Assembly: GCF_019458025.1 (NCBI RefSeq)
Contig: NZ_JAHZUY010000010.1
Location: 36,978-100,977, forward strand
DNA: 64,000 bases
Origin: Caldovatus aquaticus
GTDB lineage: Bacteria > Pseudomonadota > Alphaproteobacteria > Acetobacterales > Acetobacteraceae
Reading direction: 5' to 3'
Shown piece by piece: positions 43,658 to 52,935 of this stretch (within the stretch, counting starts at the first letter, position 1; every line of letters begins with the position of its first letter). The translations under genes and the position numbers were made by a program. The notes beneath the pieces are model-generated. The model saw nothing but the letters and a program-made list of their open reading frames with translations. It ran no database searches and was not told the DNA's origin.

Positions 43658-43855
43658 TCACCGCCTGCCGCGCGCGGCCTCCGCGGCGTCGAAGACGCGC
43701 TTGACGATGCCGTAGGCGAACAGCACGCCGAAGGCGAACAGGCCGAGGCCGAAGAGGGACATGCCGTCCTGGCGCGCCGCCGCGGCGGCGAACAGCCCGA
43801 CCAGGGCGATCAGCACCGAGAAGGCGAGGAAGAAGAGGTTGGTTCCGGTCATCAT
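43658..43855 (-). CDS. 65-residue two-helix membrane protein at the end of the cco operon
   Basis: Not recognised as a named Cco protein. It has two hydrophobic helices (LFFLAFSVLIALVGLFAAAA and SLFGLGLFAFGVLFAYGIV) joined by a short polar turn ARQDGM, then a basic tail KRVFDAAEAARGRR. The first of two adjacent ATGs overlaps the ccoS stop as ATGA, so it is translationally coupled to the oxidase assembly genes. A role in cbb3 assembly or as an extra small subunit is inferred from this position only. Confidence 0.72.
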   Translation of the reverse strand: MMTGTNLFFLAFSVLIALVGLFAAAAARQDGMSLFGLGLFAFGVLFAYGIVKRVFDAAEAARGRR

Positions 43856-44022
43856 CGCGCGGGGCTCCGTGGATCGCGGCGGGTCTCGTCGTCGAACAGG
43901 ATGCGGCTGGCGGCGCCGTCGAGGTCATCGTACTGGCGCGCGCGCAGCGTCCAGAGGAAGAACAGCAGGCCGAGCAGGCCGAGGAACAGCGCGAGCGGCA
44001 CGAGCAGGATCAGCGCGTCCAT
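43852..44022 (-). CDS. ccoS: cbb3 oxidase maturation protein CcoS
   Basis: 56-residue single-span protein required for cofactor insertion into cbb3 oxidase. MDALILLVPLALFLGLLGLL is the membrane helix, followed by FFLWTLRARQYDDLDGAASR and ILFDD, the highly conserved CcoS signature. ATG 44022 lies 13 bp inside the end of ccoI. Confidence 0.93.
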   Translation of the reverse strand: MDALILLVPLALFLGLLGLLFFLWTLRARQYDDLDGAASRILFDDETRRDPRSPAR

Positions 44023-46394
44023 GGCGGCGGCTCCCTTCCGGCGCGCAGCGCGTTGAGGATCACGGCCAGCGAGGAGGAGGCCATCACCGCCGCCGCGATC
44101 AGCGGGGTGGCGAGCCCCGCCACCGCCGCCGGCACCGCGACGACGTTGTAGGCCAGGCTGAAGGCGATGTTCTGGCGGGCGATGCGCTGCGCCCGGCGGG
44201 CGGTCGCGATCGCCGCCGGCAGCGCCGCCAGCCCCTCGCCGCGCAGCACCAGGTCGGAGGCGGTCTGGGCGAGGTCGGTGCCGTCGCCGGGGCTCGCGGA
44301 GACATGGGCGAGGGCGAGGGCGGCGGCGTCGTTGATGCCGTCGCCCACCATCAGCGGGCGCCGCCCTTCGGCGCGCAGCGCCTCGATCCGCGCCGCCTTG
44401 GCCTGCGGCGTGGCGTGGGCGGTCCATGCGCCGACCCCGCAGGCGCGGGCCACGCGCGCGACCGCCTTCCCGCCGTCGCCCGAGAGCAGCTCGGTCGAGA
44501 GGCCGAGTCGGTGCAGCGCGGCGACCGCCGCGGGCGCGTCCTCCCGCACGCGGTCGGCGAAGCGGAAGGCGACGGCGGGCGCGTCGCTGCCGGCGCGGTA
44601 GTAGAGCGCCATGCCCTCCTCCGGCGCCCCCGCGACGCCGCAGAAGGCGGCGCTGCCGAGGCGCTCGGCGCCGCGCGCGAGGCCGGCGCCGGGGATCTCG
44701 CGCACGCCCTCGGCCGCGGGGGCGTCGGGGCAGGCCTGGACCAGGGCGCGGGCGAGCGGGTGGCGCGAGGCGTGGGCGAGGGCGGCGGCCGCGCGCAGGC
44801 TGGCGGGATCGCGCGCCGGATCGGGCAGCAGCACCGGGCGGCCTTCGGTCAGCGTGCCGGTCTTGTCGAGCACGGCGTGGTCGGCGGTGGCGAGCCGCTC
44901 CAGCGCGGTCGGCGAGGCGACGAGGATGCCGCGCCGGAACAGCGCCCCGACCGCGACCACCTGCACCGCCGGCACGGCGATGGCAAGCGCGCAGGGGCAG
45001 GTGATGATCAGCGCCGCCACCGCCGGCACCAGCGCCTCCTGCCAGGGAACGCCGACGCCGCCCCACCAGCCGAGGAAGGTGCCGAGCGCGACGCCGAGCG
45101 CGACCGGCACGTAGAGCCGCGCCGCGCGGTCGGCGACCGAGACGAAGCGGCTCTTCGCCTGCTCGGCGCGCTCGAGCAGCCGCGCCATGGCGGCGAGCGA
45201 GCCGTCCGCCGCCGCCGCCGTGACGCGCAGGCGGAACGGCGCGCCCATGTTCACCGCGCCGGCCGGCAGCGCGGCGCCGGGCGCGAAGCGGCGCGGCAGG
45301 CTCTCGCCCGTGATGGCGCTGGTGTCGAGCAGCGCCTCCTCCGCGCCGCCCTCCAGCGTGCCGTCGAGGCGCAGCCGCTCGCCGGAAGCGACCAGCAGGC
45401 GGTCGCCGGGGCGGACCCGCTCGACCGGCACGGTGCGCGCGGCGCCGTCCTCGCCGAGCAGCGTCACGCCGCCCTCCTGCAGCGCGAGCAGCTCGGCCAC
45501 CGCCTGGCGCGCCTTGCGCCGCGCCGCGCGGTCGAGCACCCGGCCGGCGAGCAGCAGCGCGAGCAGGGCGGTGGCGCCGTCGAACCAGGTGTAGGGGCCG
45601 TTGCGGATCGCCTCGGACAGGCTCATCGCCGCGGTGGCGAGCACGCCGATCGAGATCGCGAGGTCCATGTTCGCCCGCCCCGCGCGCAGCGCGGCCGCGG
45701 CGGAGCGGTAGAAGGGCAGGCCGGCGACCGCGATCACCGGCAGGCCGATCAGCGCGGCGAGCCAGTGCATCGCGGCGCGGGTCGCCTCCCCCATGTCCCA
45801 GCCGACCCAGACGGCGACCGAGACCAGCATCACGTTCATCGCGCCGAAGGCGGCGACGCCGAGGGCGCGGACCAGGGCGCGGCCCTCCTCGTCCTCGGTC
45901 GCGCGCAGGCAGGCGGGCGACCAGGGCGCGACGCGGAAGCCGAGGCGCGCGAGGAGCGCGGCGTAGTCGTTGGCGCGCTCCGCCGGGCCGCGCCAGGCGA
46001 CGGTGAGCCGCCGCGCCGAGAGGCTGGCGCGGGCGCGCAGCACCTCGGGCTCGGCGGCGAGCGCCTGCTCGACGAGCCAGACGCAGGCGCCGCAGGTGAG
46101 ACCGGCGACCATCAGCTCCAGGCTGTGGCTGCCGTCGCGCCCGGCGCGCGCGAGCGGGGCGAAGTCGGTGGCGGGCGGCTCCGCGGCCGGGCGCAGCGCG
46201 CCGCAGGAGGCGGCGGCGTCGCGCCGGCGATAGAAGGCGTCGAGGCCGAGTCCGGCGACCAGGGCGTGCGCGCCCTCGCAGCCGGCGCAGCAGAACCGCG
46301 CCTGACCCGCCGCGAGCGGCGCGCCGCAGTGCGCGCAGGCCGCCGCGGAGAGGCTCGCCGCCGGCGCCGGCGCGATGCGGCCGAGCATGCTCAT
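44010..46394 (-). CDS. ccoI: Copper-translocating P-type ATPase CcoI/FixI
   Basis: P1B-type ATPase supplying copper for the cbb3 catalytic site. The 794-residue protein has an N-terminal Cys cluster (CAHCGAPL, FCCAGCEGAH), an HMA domain with LTCGACVWLVEQAL, eight predicted spans, the translocation motif IITCPCALAIAVP, the phosphorylation site DKTGTLTEG and hinge VGDGINDAAAL. ATG 46394 overlaps the ccoH stop by ATGA. Confidence 0.95.
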   Translation of the reverse strand: MSMLGRIAPAPAASLSAAACAHCGAPLAAGQARFCCAGCEGAHALVAGLGLDAFYRRRDAAASCGALRPAAEPPATDFAPLARAGRDGSHSLELMVAGLTCGACVWLVEQALAAEPEVLRARASLSARRLTVAWRGPAERANDYAALLARLGFRVAPWSPACLRATEDEEGRALVRALGVAAFGAMNVMLVSVAVWVGWDMGEATRAAMHWLAALIGLPVIAVAGLPFYRSAAAALRAGRANMDLAISIGVLATAAMSLSEAIRNGPYTWFDGATALLALLLAGRVLDRAARRKARQAVAELLALQEGGVTLLGEDGAARTVPVERVRPGDRLLVASGERLRLDGTLEGGAEEALLDTSAITGESLPRRFAPGAALPAGAVNMGAPFRLRVTAAAADGSLAAMARLLERAEQAKSRFVSVADRAARLYVPVALGVALGTFLGWWGGVGVPWQEALVPAVAALIITCPCALAIAVPAVQVVAVGALFRRGILVASPTALERLATADHAVLDKTGTLTEGRPVLLPDPARDPASLRAAAALAHASRHPLARALVQACPDAPAAEGVREIPGAGLARGAERLGSAAFCGVAGAPEEGMALYYRAGSDAPAVAFRFADRVREDAPAAVAALHRLGLSTELLSGDGGKAVARVARACGVGAWTAHATPQAKAARIEALRAEGRRPLMVGDGINDAAALALAHVSASPGDGTDLAQTASDLVLRGEGLAALPAAIATARRAQRIARQNIAFSLAYNVVAVPAAVAGLATPLIAAAVMASSSLAVILNALRAGREPPPWTR

Positions 46395-46873
46395 GGCAGG
46401 AAGATCCGCCGGCGCAGCTCGAGGCGCTCCCCGGCCTGCCCGGTGAGGGTCAGGCGCGCGTCCCATTGCCCCGCGCGCGCCTCGCCGGGCACCGCGGCGA
46501 CCCAGCGGCCCGGGCCGGCGGCGGCGAAGGCGAGCGGCAGCTCCGTGCCCTCGAGCGGGCGCTCCAGCAGGCTCGCCACCTGCGCCTCGAGCGGCCGGCC
46601 CGCGCGGTCGAAGGCGAGCAGGGTGAGCCGGCGGTCTTCCCCCAGCGCCAGCTCGGCGCGCCAGCCGAGCGCGTCCTGCCGCGCCGCCTCGGCCAGCACC
46701 TGGTTGTAGCCGCGCCCGCGCTCGTAGGCGCGCTCGACGGTGACGCCCGGGAAGGTGGCGAGAGCGGCGTAGATCAGCACCGCATTGGCCAGGACCACCG
46801 CGAGCATCCCGCAGGCGAACGCCCACGGGATCCAGGCGGAGCGGCGGGGATCCGGGGAAGCGGAGGGGGTCAT
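46391..46873 (-). CDS. ccoH: cbb3 oxidase assembly protein CcoH/FixH
   Basis: 160-residue membrane protein that stabilises the assembling oxidase. It has one N-terminal helix (IPWAFACGMLAVVLANAVLI), the FixH motif GRGYNQVLAEAARQDALGW, and a periplasmic beta-rich domain. Starts by ATGA overlap with the ccoG stop. Confidence 0.92.
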   Translation of the reverse strand: MTPSASPDPRRSAWIPWAFACGMLAVVLANAVLIYAALATFPGVTVERAYERGRGYNQVLAEAARQDALGWRAELALGEDRRLTLLAFDRAGRPLEAQVASLLERPLEGTELPLAFAAAGPGRWVAAVPGEARAGQWDARLTLTGQAGERLELRRRIFLP

Positions 46874-48387
46874 GGCTTCGGCCCGAGGAACACGCTCTCC
46901 TCGCGCGCCACGGCGCGGCCGCGCGGATCGAGCAGGCGGAAGGCGATCGGGGTCGATTCCGCGAGCCGCAGGGCGGGCGGGGCGGTGACGAAGACGCGGT
47001 ACTGCGCGAGCCCGTCCGGCCGCGCCGCGAGCAGCGGGCGCCCCGCCGCGTCGCTCCCGGCGGCGTCCGGCACCGCGAGGCGCAGCCCGGCCGGCCCCTC
47101 GAGCGCGAGCGCGAGCATCGGCGTCTCGCGCGTCTTGTTGGCGATCTTCACGGTGTAGCCGTTGCGCACGCCGCCGTCCGAGAGCCGCACGAAGGTCGGG
47201 GCGCGGTCGTGGATCACCGTCATGCCCAGCGTCTCGCGCAGCAGGAAGGCGGCGAGCATGGCCAGGCTGACGACGGAGAGCATGCCCGCATAGACCAGGG
47301 TGCGCGGGCGGATGAAGCGGGGAGGCCTGCGTGCCGCCATGCCGCGGGCGTAGCGCTCCGGCCCCGGCGGCAGGCCGGCGACGGCGGCCTCGCTGGCGGC
47401 GAGGTTGCTGAGCGTCTCGAAGGCGATCAGCCCCTTCGGCCGGCCGAGCCGCTCCATGATCTGGTCGCAGGCGTCGATGCACAGGCCGCAGCCGATGCAT
47501 TCGAGCTGCTGGCCGTCGCGGATGTCTATGCCGGTGGGGCAGACCTGCACGCAGGCGAGGCAGTCCACGCAGTCGCCCACGCCCTGCGCCTTCGCCTTGC
47601 CGCGCGGCTCGCCGCGCCAGGCGCGGTAGGAGACGACGAGCGAGTGCTCGTCGAGCATCGCCGCCTGGAAGCGCGGCCAGGGGCACATGTAGGTGCAGAC
47701 CTGCTCGCGCGCCCAGCCGGCGAGGACGTAGGTGGTGGTGGTGAACAGGCCGAAGAAGAAGTAGACGCGGGCCGACGCGGTGCCGGTCAGGATCTCCCGC
47801 GTCACCGTCGGCGCGTCGTTGAAGTACATGATCCAGGCGCCGCCGGTGGCCGCGGCGATGGCGAGCCAGGCGGCGTGCTTGGCGGTCTTCCTCGCCCACT
47901 TCGCCGCCGTCCAGGGCGCCTTGTCGAGGCGCATGCGCTCCACCCGGTCGCCCTCGATCAGCCGCTCGACCCACATGAAGAGGTCGGTCCAGACGGTCTG
48001 CGGGCAGGTGAAGCCGCACCACAGCCGCCCGAACAGCGAGGAGACGGCGAACAGAGCGATCGCGCCGAGGATCAGCGCGCCGGCGAGGAAGTAGATCTCC
48101 TGCGGCCAGAGCTCGATCCAGAGGAAGAACAGGCGGGCATTGGCGATGTCCACCAGCACCGCCTGGTCCGGGACGCCGGGCCCGCGGTCCCAGCGCAGCC
48201 AGGGCACGACGTAGTAGAGGCCGAGGCAGAGCGCGAGCACCGCCCACTTGACCCGCCGGACCGGGCCGCGCACGGCCTTCGGGTAGACCTTCTGGCGGTC
48301 GGCGTAGAGCGGCAGGTCCGCCGCCGGCGCCGGGCTCGCCGCCGCCGGCCGTGCCTGCAGCCGCTCCGGCGCCTTCATCTCGGACAT
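46870..48387 (-). CDS. ccoG: Fe-S membrane protein CcoG/FixG/RdxA
   Basis: Polyferredoxin-like membrane protein thought to reduce Cu(II) during cbb3 biogenesis. In 505 residues: LYADRQKVYPKAVRGPVRRV (family start), LWCGFTCPQTVWTDLFMWVE, CTYMCPWPRFQAAMLD, and two 4Fe-4S clusters CVDCLACVQVCPTGID and CIGCGLCIDACD, then a C-terminal immunoglobulin-like domain. ATG 48387 was selected; a farther in-frame start at 48432 would read into the ccoP end. Confidence 0.93.
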   Translation of the reverse strand: MSEMKAPERLQARPAAASPAPAADLPLYADRQKVYPKAVRGPVRRVKWAVLALCLGLYYVVPWLRWDRGPGVPDQAVLVDIANARLFFLWIELWPQEIYFLAGALILGAIALFAVSSLFGRLWCGFTCPQTVWTDLFMWVERLIEGDRVERMRLDKAPWTAAKWARKTAKHAAWLAIAAATGGAWIMYFNDAPTVTREILTGTASARVYFFFGLFTTTTYVLAGWAREQVCTYMCPWPRFQAAMLDEHSLVVSYRAWRGEPRGKAKAQGVGDCVDCLACVQVCPTGIDIRDGQQLECIGCGLCIDACDQIMERLGRPKGLIAFETLSNLAASEAAVAGLPPGPERYARGMAARRPPRFIRPRTLVYAGMLSVVSLAMLAAFLLRETLGMTVIHDRAPTFVRLSDGGVRNGYTVKIANKTRETPMLALALEGPAGLRLAVPDAAGSDAAGRPLLAARPDGLAQYRVFVTAPPALRLAESTPIAFRLLDPRGRAVAREESVFLGPKP

Positions 48388-48403
48388 GCCTGCCGCGCCC
48401 CTG

Positions 48404-49273
48404 CTATTCGCCGCCGCCCAGGGCGTGGACATAGACGGCGAGCATGTTGATCACCGCCGGGTCGAGCCGCCCCTGCCAGGCCGGCATCACGCCGCCGCGC
48501 GAAAAGGCGATGCTGCGCACGACCGAGGCCTTGTCGCCGCCGTAGAGCCAGACCTGGTCGGACAGGCGCGGCGCACCGAGCTCGCGGTTGCCCTCTCCGC
48601 GCTCGCCGTGGCAGCTCGCGCAGTTCTCGGCGTAGATCGCGGCGCCGCGCGCCGCCGCCGCCTGGTCGGTGGCGCGGCCGGAGAGCGAGAGCACGTATTC
48701 CGCGACGTCGTTCACCTGCGCCGCGCTCAGCAGGCCGTCGGCGAGGAAGCGCGGCATCTGCGACTGGCGCGTCTGCTCGTCCTCGGTGTTGCGGATGCCG
48801 TGCAGGATGGTGGTGCGGATCGCCTCCAGGCTGCCGCCCCAGATCCAGTCGTCGTCGGCGAGGCTCGGGAAGCCGCCCGGCGCGCCCTGGCCGCCGGCGC
48901 CGTGGCAGCCGGCGCAGGTGTTGGCGAAGGCGGCGCGGCCGCCGGCGAGGGCGAAGGCGCGCAGCTCCGGATCGGCCGCGATCTCTTCCGGCGTGGCCGC
49001 GCGCAGGCGGGCCAGCATGGGCTCGAGCCGCGCCTGGTGCGCCTGCATCTCGCCCGTGACCGCCTCGCGCGCGATCCACCCGGTCAGTCCCGTCGCCCCG
49101 GGGATCGGCAGCGACGGATAGAGGATCATCCACAGTACGGAGAAGGCGATGGTGGCGTAGAACACCATCAGCCACCAGCGCGGCAGGGGGGTGTTCAGCT
49201 CCTTGATACCGTCCCACTCGTGGCCGGTGGTCTCGGTGCCGGTGATGTGGTCCTTCTCGATCTTGGTCGGCAT
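48404..49273 (-). CDS. ccoP: cbb3 oxidase dihaem subunit CcoP
   Basis: Membrane-anchored dihaem cytochrome c of cbb3 oxidase that accepts electrons from soluble cytochrome c. The N-terminus GTETTGHEWDGIKELNTPLP RWW is diagnostic, one membrane span follows, and two haem c sites are at C120-A-G-C123-H124 and C218-A-S-C221-H222, each with a distal Met (SQMPRFL; GGVMPAW). 289 residues, normal. Confidence 0.96.
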   Translation of the reverse strand: MPTKIEKDHITGTETTGHEWDGIKELNTPLPRWWLMVFYATIAFSVLWMILYPSLPIPGATGLTGWIAREAVTGEMQAHQARLEPMLARLRAATPEEIAADPELRAFALAGGRAAFANTCAGCHGAGGQGAPGGFPSLADDDWIWGGSLEAIRTTILHGIRNTEDEQTRQSQMPRFLADGLLSAAQVNDVAEYVLSLSGRATDQAAAARGAAIYAENCASCHGERGEGNRELGAPRLSDQVWLYGGDKASVVRSIAFSRGGVMPAWQGRLDPAVINMLAVYVHALGGGE

Positions 49274-49285
49274 CGCGGGCGCTCC

Positions 49286-49459
49286 TCAGGCGCGGATGTC
49301 GCGCGGCGCGTCGTCGCGCAGCGGAAGGCCGGCCTGCGCCTCGTAGTGGCGGCGCCTGGAGGGGCGCAGGACGAACGCCAGCATCCCGAGGAAGAGCAGG
49401 AACAGCCACACCACCCACAGCGCCTTCAGCGTCGGGTAGAGGGCAATCAGCGTGTCCAT
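49286..49459 (-). CDS. ccoQ: cbb3 oxidase small subunit CcoQ/FixQ
   Basis: 57-residue single-span subunit, lying exactly between ccoO and ccoP. It reads MDTLIALYPTLKALWVVWLF at the N-terminus (membrane helix continuing LLFLGMLAFVLRPSRR), then the FixQ-type RRRHYEAQAGLPLRDD tail. Spacing is 19 bp after ccoO and 12 bp before ccoP, with GGAGG just before the start. CcoQ stabilises the CcoNO-CcoP association. Confidence 0.92.
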   Translation of the reverse strand: MDTLIALYPTLKALWVVWLFLLFLGMLAFVLRPSRRRHYEAQAGLPLRDDAPRDIRA

Positions 49460-49478
49460 CACGGCGGCGTCCTCCCTC

Positions 49479-50210
49479 TCACTGCTGGCGGAGCTGCTCG
49501 GGCGTCACGTCGCGGAACTGCACGAGCGTGCCGAGCATCTGCAGGTAGGCGATCAGCGCGTCCATCTCGGTGACGGTGCGCGGGTCGCCGTCGAAGGCGG
49601 CCTGGCGGACGCGCGGGTAGCGCGCCAGCAGGCCGGAGGCGTCCGCCTCGGGCCGCGCCTGCGCCTCGAGGTCGGCGCGGGCGTTGGCGATCATCTCCTC
49701 GCTGTAGGGCACGCCGACGCGGCGCAGCGCGCGCAGGTGCTCGGCGATGTCGTCGTAGTCGAGCGGGCGGTCGAGGAAGGCGTAGGGCGGCATCACGCTC
49801 TCCGGCACCACCGCGCGCGGGCTGCGCAGGTGCGCCGCGTGCCAGTCGTCCGAGTAGCGCCCGCCGACGCGCGCGAGGTCCGGCCCGGTGCGCTTCGAGC
49901 CCCACTGGAAGGGATGGTCGTACATGCTCTCGGCGGCGAGCGAGTAGTGGCCGTAGCGCTCCAGCTCGTCGCGGAAGGGGCGCACCATCTGGCTGTGGCA
50001 GACGTAGCAGCCCTCGCGGATGTAGATGTTGCGCCCGGCGAGCTCGAGCGGGGTGTAGGGGCGCACCCCCTCCACCCGCTCGATCGTCGTCTCCACCGCG
50101 AACAGCGGGACGATCTGCACCAGGCCGCCGATCGAGACCGTGATCAGGACCAGCACGCCGAGCAGGATCAGGTTGCGCTCGATGCGGCCGTGGTCGAGCC
50201 AGCGGAACAT
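49479..50210 (-). CDS. ccoO: cbb3 oxidase monohaem subunit CcoO
   Basis: Membrane cytochrome c subunit. The 243-residue protein has a single N-terminal helix ([20 protein letters not shown]), haem c site C68-Y-V-C71-H72 within [37 protein letters not shown], and a later Met ligand in ESVMPPYAF. All are conserved in FixO/CcoO. It lies 19 bp after ccoN. Confidence 0.96.
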   Translation of the reverse strand: MFRWLDHGRIERNLILLGVLVLITVSIGGLVQIVPLFAVETTIERVEGVRPYTPLELAGRNIYIREGCYVCHSQMVRPFRDELERYGHYSLAAESMYDHPFQWGSKRTGPDLARVGGRYSDDWHAAHLRSPRAVVPESVMPPYAFLDRPLDYDDIAEHLRALRRVGVPYSEEMIANARADLEAQARPEADASGLLARYPRVRQAAFDGDPRTVTEMDALIAYLQMLGTLVQFRDVTPEQLRQQ

Positions 50211-50229
50211 GGGACGCGACTCTCCTCGG

Positions 50230-51741
50230 TCAGTTGGCCGCCGCGGCCACCAGCGCCGGCGCGCGGGCGGCCGCGGCCGGCGCCGCCGCCTCCTCGCCCA
50301 GCGCCTCGGAGGTCGCGGTCCGCCACAGGTTGTAGGCCATGATCAGCGCGCCGGTCAGGTAGAGCACGCCGCCGAGCATGCGGATCACGTAGTAGGGGTG
50401 CATGGCGGCGACCGTCTCGATGAAGCTGTACTGCAGGAAGCCCAGCTCGTCGTAGGCGCGCCACATCAGGCCCTGCATGATGCCGGAGACCCACATCGCG
50501 GTGATGTAGAGCACGATGCCGAGGGTGGCGATCCAGAAGTGCCACTCGACCAGGCGCCGGCTCCACAGCCCGCGCTTGCCCCACAGCTTCGGCACCAGGT
50601 AGTAGAGCGCGCCGAAGCTGATGAAGCCGACCCAGCCCATCGCGCCCGAATGCACGTGGCCGATCGTCCAGTCGGTGTAGTGGGAGAGGGCGTTGACCGC
50701 CCGGATGGACATCACCGGCCCCTCGAAGGTGGACATGCCGTAGAAGCCGACGGCGACCACCGAGAAGCGCAGCGCCGGGTCGGTGCGCAGCTTGTCCCAG
50801 GCGCCGGAGAGCGTCATCAGGCCGTTGATCATGCCGCCCCAGCTCGGCATCCAGAGCATCACGCTGAACACCATGCCGAGCGTCTGCGCCCAGTCGGGCA
50901 GCGCGGTGTAGTGCAGGTGGTGCGGGCCCGCCCAGATGTAGAGGAAGATCAGCGTCCAGAAGTGCACGATGGACAGGCGGTAGGAATAGACCGGCCGCTC
51001 CGCCTGCTTCGGGATGAAGTAATACATCATCCCGAGGAAGCCGGCGGTGAGGAAGAAGCCGACCGCGTTGTGGCCGTACCACCACTGGATCATCGCGTCC
51101 TGCACGCCGGAGGGCGCGATGTAGCTCTTGGCGTGGCCGAGGCTCACCGGCAGCGCGATGTTGTTGCCGATGTGCAGCATCGCGATGGTGACGATGAAGG
51201 CGAGGTAGAACCAGTTCGCCACGTAGATGTGCGGCTCCTCGCGCCGGAGGATGGTGCCGCCGAAGGCGACCAGGTAGGCGACCCAGACTACGGTGAGCCA
51301 GAGGTCCACGTACCACTCGGGCTCCGCGTACTCCTTGCTCTGGGTGATCCCGAGCACGTAGCCGAGCGCCGCCATCACGATGAAGAACTGGTAGCCCCAG
51401 AACAGGAACCAGCCCATGTCCTCGCCGCCGAACAGCCGCGCCCGGCAGGTCCGCTGCACGACGTAGAGCGAGGTGCCGAGCAGCGCGTTGCCGCCGAAGG
51501 CGAAGATCACCGCGCTGGTGTGCACGGGCCGCAGCCGTCCGAAGGTGGTCCATTCGAGGTCGAGGTTGAGCAGCGGCCAGGCGAGCTGCGAGGCGATCAC
51601 CACGCCCATCAGGAAGCCGACGATGCCCCAGAACACGGTGGCGACGGCAAAGGCGCGAATCGGCCCCTCGACATAGCGTTCCGCCGTCCGCGAGGCGGTC
51701 TGCGCCTCGGCGGCGAGGGCGGCGGTGCCTCCTACGTGCAT
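50230..51741 (-). CDS. ccoN: cbb3 oxidase catalytic subunit CcoN
   Basis: Haem-copper oxidase subunit I of the C family, reducing O2 at high affinity. 503 residues with about twelve membrane spans. Haem b and CuB ligands are visible: [49 protein letters not shown], and [13 protein letters not shown]. Start ATG 51741 has AGGGAGAA upstream; longer frames read into the promoter. A perfect FNR/FixK box lies 86 bp upstream of the start, explaining low-oxygen induction. Confidence 0.97.
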   Translation of the reverse strand: MHVGGTAALAAEAQTASRTAERYVEGPIRAFAVATVFWGIVGFLMGVVIASQLAWPLLNLDLEWTTFGRLRPVHTSAVIFAFGGNALLGTSLYVVQRTCRARLFGGEDMGWFLFWGYQFFIVMAALGYVLGITQSKEYAEPEWYVDLWLTVVWVAYLVAFGGTILRREEPHIYVANWFYLAFIVTIAMLHIGNNIALPVSLGHAKSYIAPSGVQDAMIQWWYGHNAVGFFLTAGFLGMMYYFIPKQAERPVYSYRLSIVHFWTLIFLYIWAGPHHLHYTALPDWAQTLGMVFSVMLWMPSWGGMINGLMTLSGAWDKLRTDPALRFSVVAVGFYGMSTFEGPVMSIRAVNALSHYTDWTIGHVHSGAMGWVGFISFGALYYLVPKLWGKRGLWSRRLVEWHFWIATLGIVLYITAMWVSGIMQGLMWRAYDELGFLQYSFIETVAAMHPYYVIRMLGGVLYLTGALIMAYNLWRTATSEALGEEAAAPAAAARAPALVAAAAN

Positions 51742-51826
51742 GCGGTATTCTCCCTGGGCGCGCGGGGCGGCCGCGTGGGGCAGCCGGCGCTCACCGCGAC
51801 AAGAGCGCACCGGCGCCGGGGCATCC

Positions 51827-51840
51827 TTGATCCGGATCAA
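51827..51840. promoter_or_regulatory. FNR/FixK-type anaerobox
   Basis: TTGAT-ccgg-ATCAA is an exact match to the Crp/Fnr-family anaerobox. It is 86 bp upstream of ccoN and 73 bp upstream of the divergent DUF2189 gene, positions suited to activation of the cco operon under low oxygen and possibly of both genes. Confidence 0.88.
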
Positions 51841-51912
51841 ATGCTCGCCTTTCCTGGGAGGTAGCGTGTCGCGCGCGCCCCTTGCGCGGGGCGAGAAGGA
51901 GGAGGCGCGAGC

Positions 51913-52698
51913 ATGTCCTTCGATGTCACGCCGGAGCCGCCGCCGTCAGCGCCGGGCTCGCGCATCCGCCTGGTCCCGGTGGACCGGCCGTGGGTCTGGC
52001 TGACCGAGGGCTGGCGCGACCTGATGGCCGCGCCGCATGTCGGGTTCACCTACGGCGCCGCCCTGACCGCATGCGGCTGGGCGCTGGTGCTGCTGCTGCT
52101 CTGGGCGGGCGCGCTGTGGGCGATCCTGCCGGCGACGGCGGGGTTCTTCCTCGTCGCTCCCCTGCTCGCGGCCGGGCTCTACGAGGCGAGCCGGCGGCGG
52201 GAAGCCGGCGAGGCGGTGACACTCGCCGCCTGCGCCCGCGGCTTCACCCGCAACGCCTCCCAGCTTGCCCTGATGGGCGTCGTGCTGCTGCTGCTGCACC
52301 TGTTCTGGGTGCGGGTGGCGGCGCTGATCTTCGGCCTGTTCTTCGGCATCAACTTCGCCCCGCCGCTCGAGCAGCTGCCGCTGGCGATGCTGCGCTCCGA
52401 CGCGCTGCTGCCGTTCCTGGTCGTCGGCACCGCCGTCGGCGCGGCGTTCGCCCTCGCGGCCTTCGCCGTCTCGGCGGTGTCCATCCCGATGCTCGTGGAC
52501 CGCGACATCACGGCGGTCGAGGCGGTCCTGGTCAGCATCCGCACGGTCGCGGCCAATCCCGCGCCGATGGCGTTCTGGGCCGGGCTGATCGTGGTGTTCA
52601 CGGCGATGGCGCTGGTGCCGTTCTTCCTCGGCCTGACGCTGGTGCTGCCGCTGATCGGGCACGCCACCTGGCATGCCTATCGCGACCTCGTCCGCTAG
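51913..52698 (+). CDS. DUF2189 integral membrane protein
   Basis: 261-residue polytopic inner-membrane protein of the DUF2189 family, often found next to cbb3 oxidase genes. A soluble N-terminal segment ([20 protein letters not shown]) is followed by about six membrane helices; the family Gly/Pro/Arg residues in [20 protein letters not shown] are present, and it ends [24 protein letters not shown] at 51899 precedes the ATG. Divergence from ccoN across a shared anaerobox suggests oxygen-linked expression. Function unknown. Confidence 0.85.
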   Translation: MSFDVTPEPPPSAPGSRIRLVPVDRPWVWLTEGWRDLMAAPHVGFTYGAALTACGWALVLLLLWAGALWAILPATAGFFLVAPLLAAGLYEASRRREAGEAVTLAACARGFTRNASQLALMGVVLLLLHLFWVRVAALIFGLFFGINFAPPLEQLPLAMLRSDALLPFLVVGTAVGAAFALAAFAVSAVSIPMLVDRDITAVEAVLVSIRTVAANPAPMAFWAGLIVVFTAMALVPFFLGLTLVLPLIGHATWHAYRDLVR

Positions 52699-52935
52699 CG
52701 CCGGCCGCGGATGGCGGAAGCGGGAGGGCGGCATGGATCGGTCCTGCGAACGACGGGCGGGAGCCGTTGCCGCGAGCCCTGCCGGGCGAGGAGCGGCGCC
52801 GGCGCGTCCGGGTGCGGGACCGGGCGGTGGCGGCGTTACGCTTCGTCACGCGTTCGGGCCGGCCCAGCAATCGGGGCGTTACACGCGCGCCGCATGGTTC
52901 GTGCATCGGCCGCAACGGCCGGAAGGAGGGTTCGG

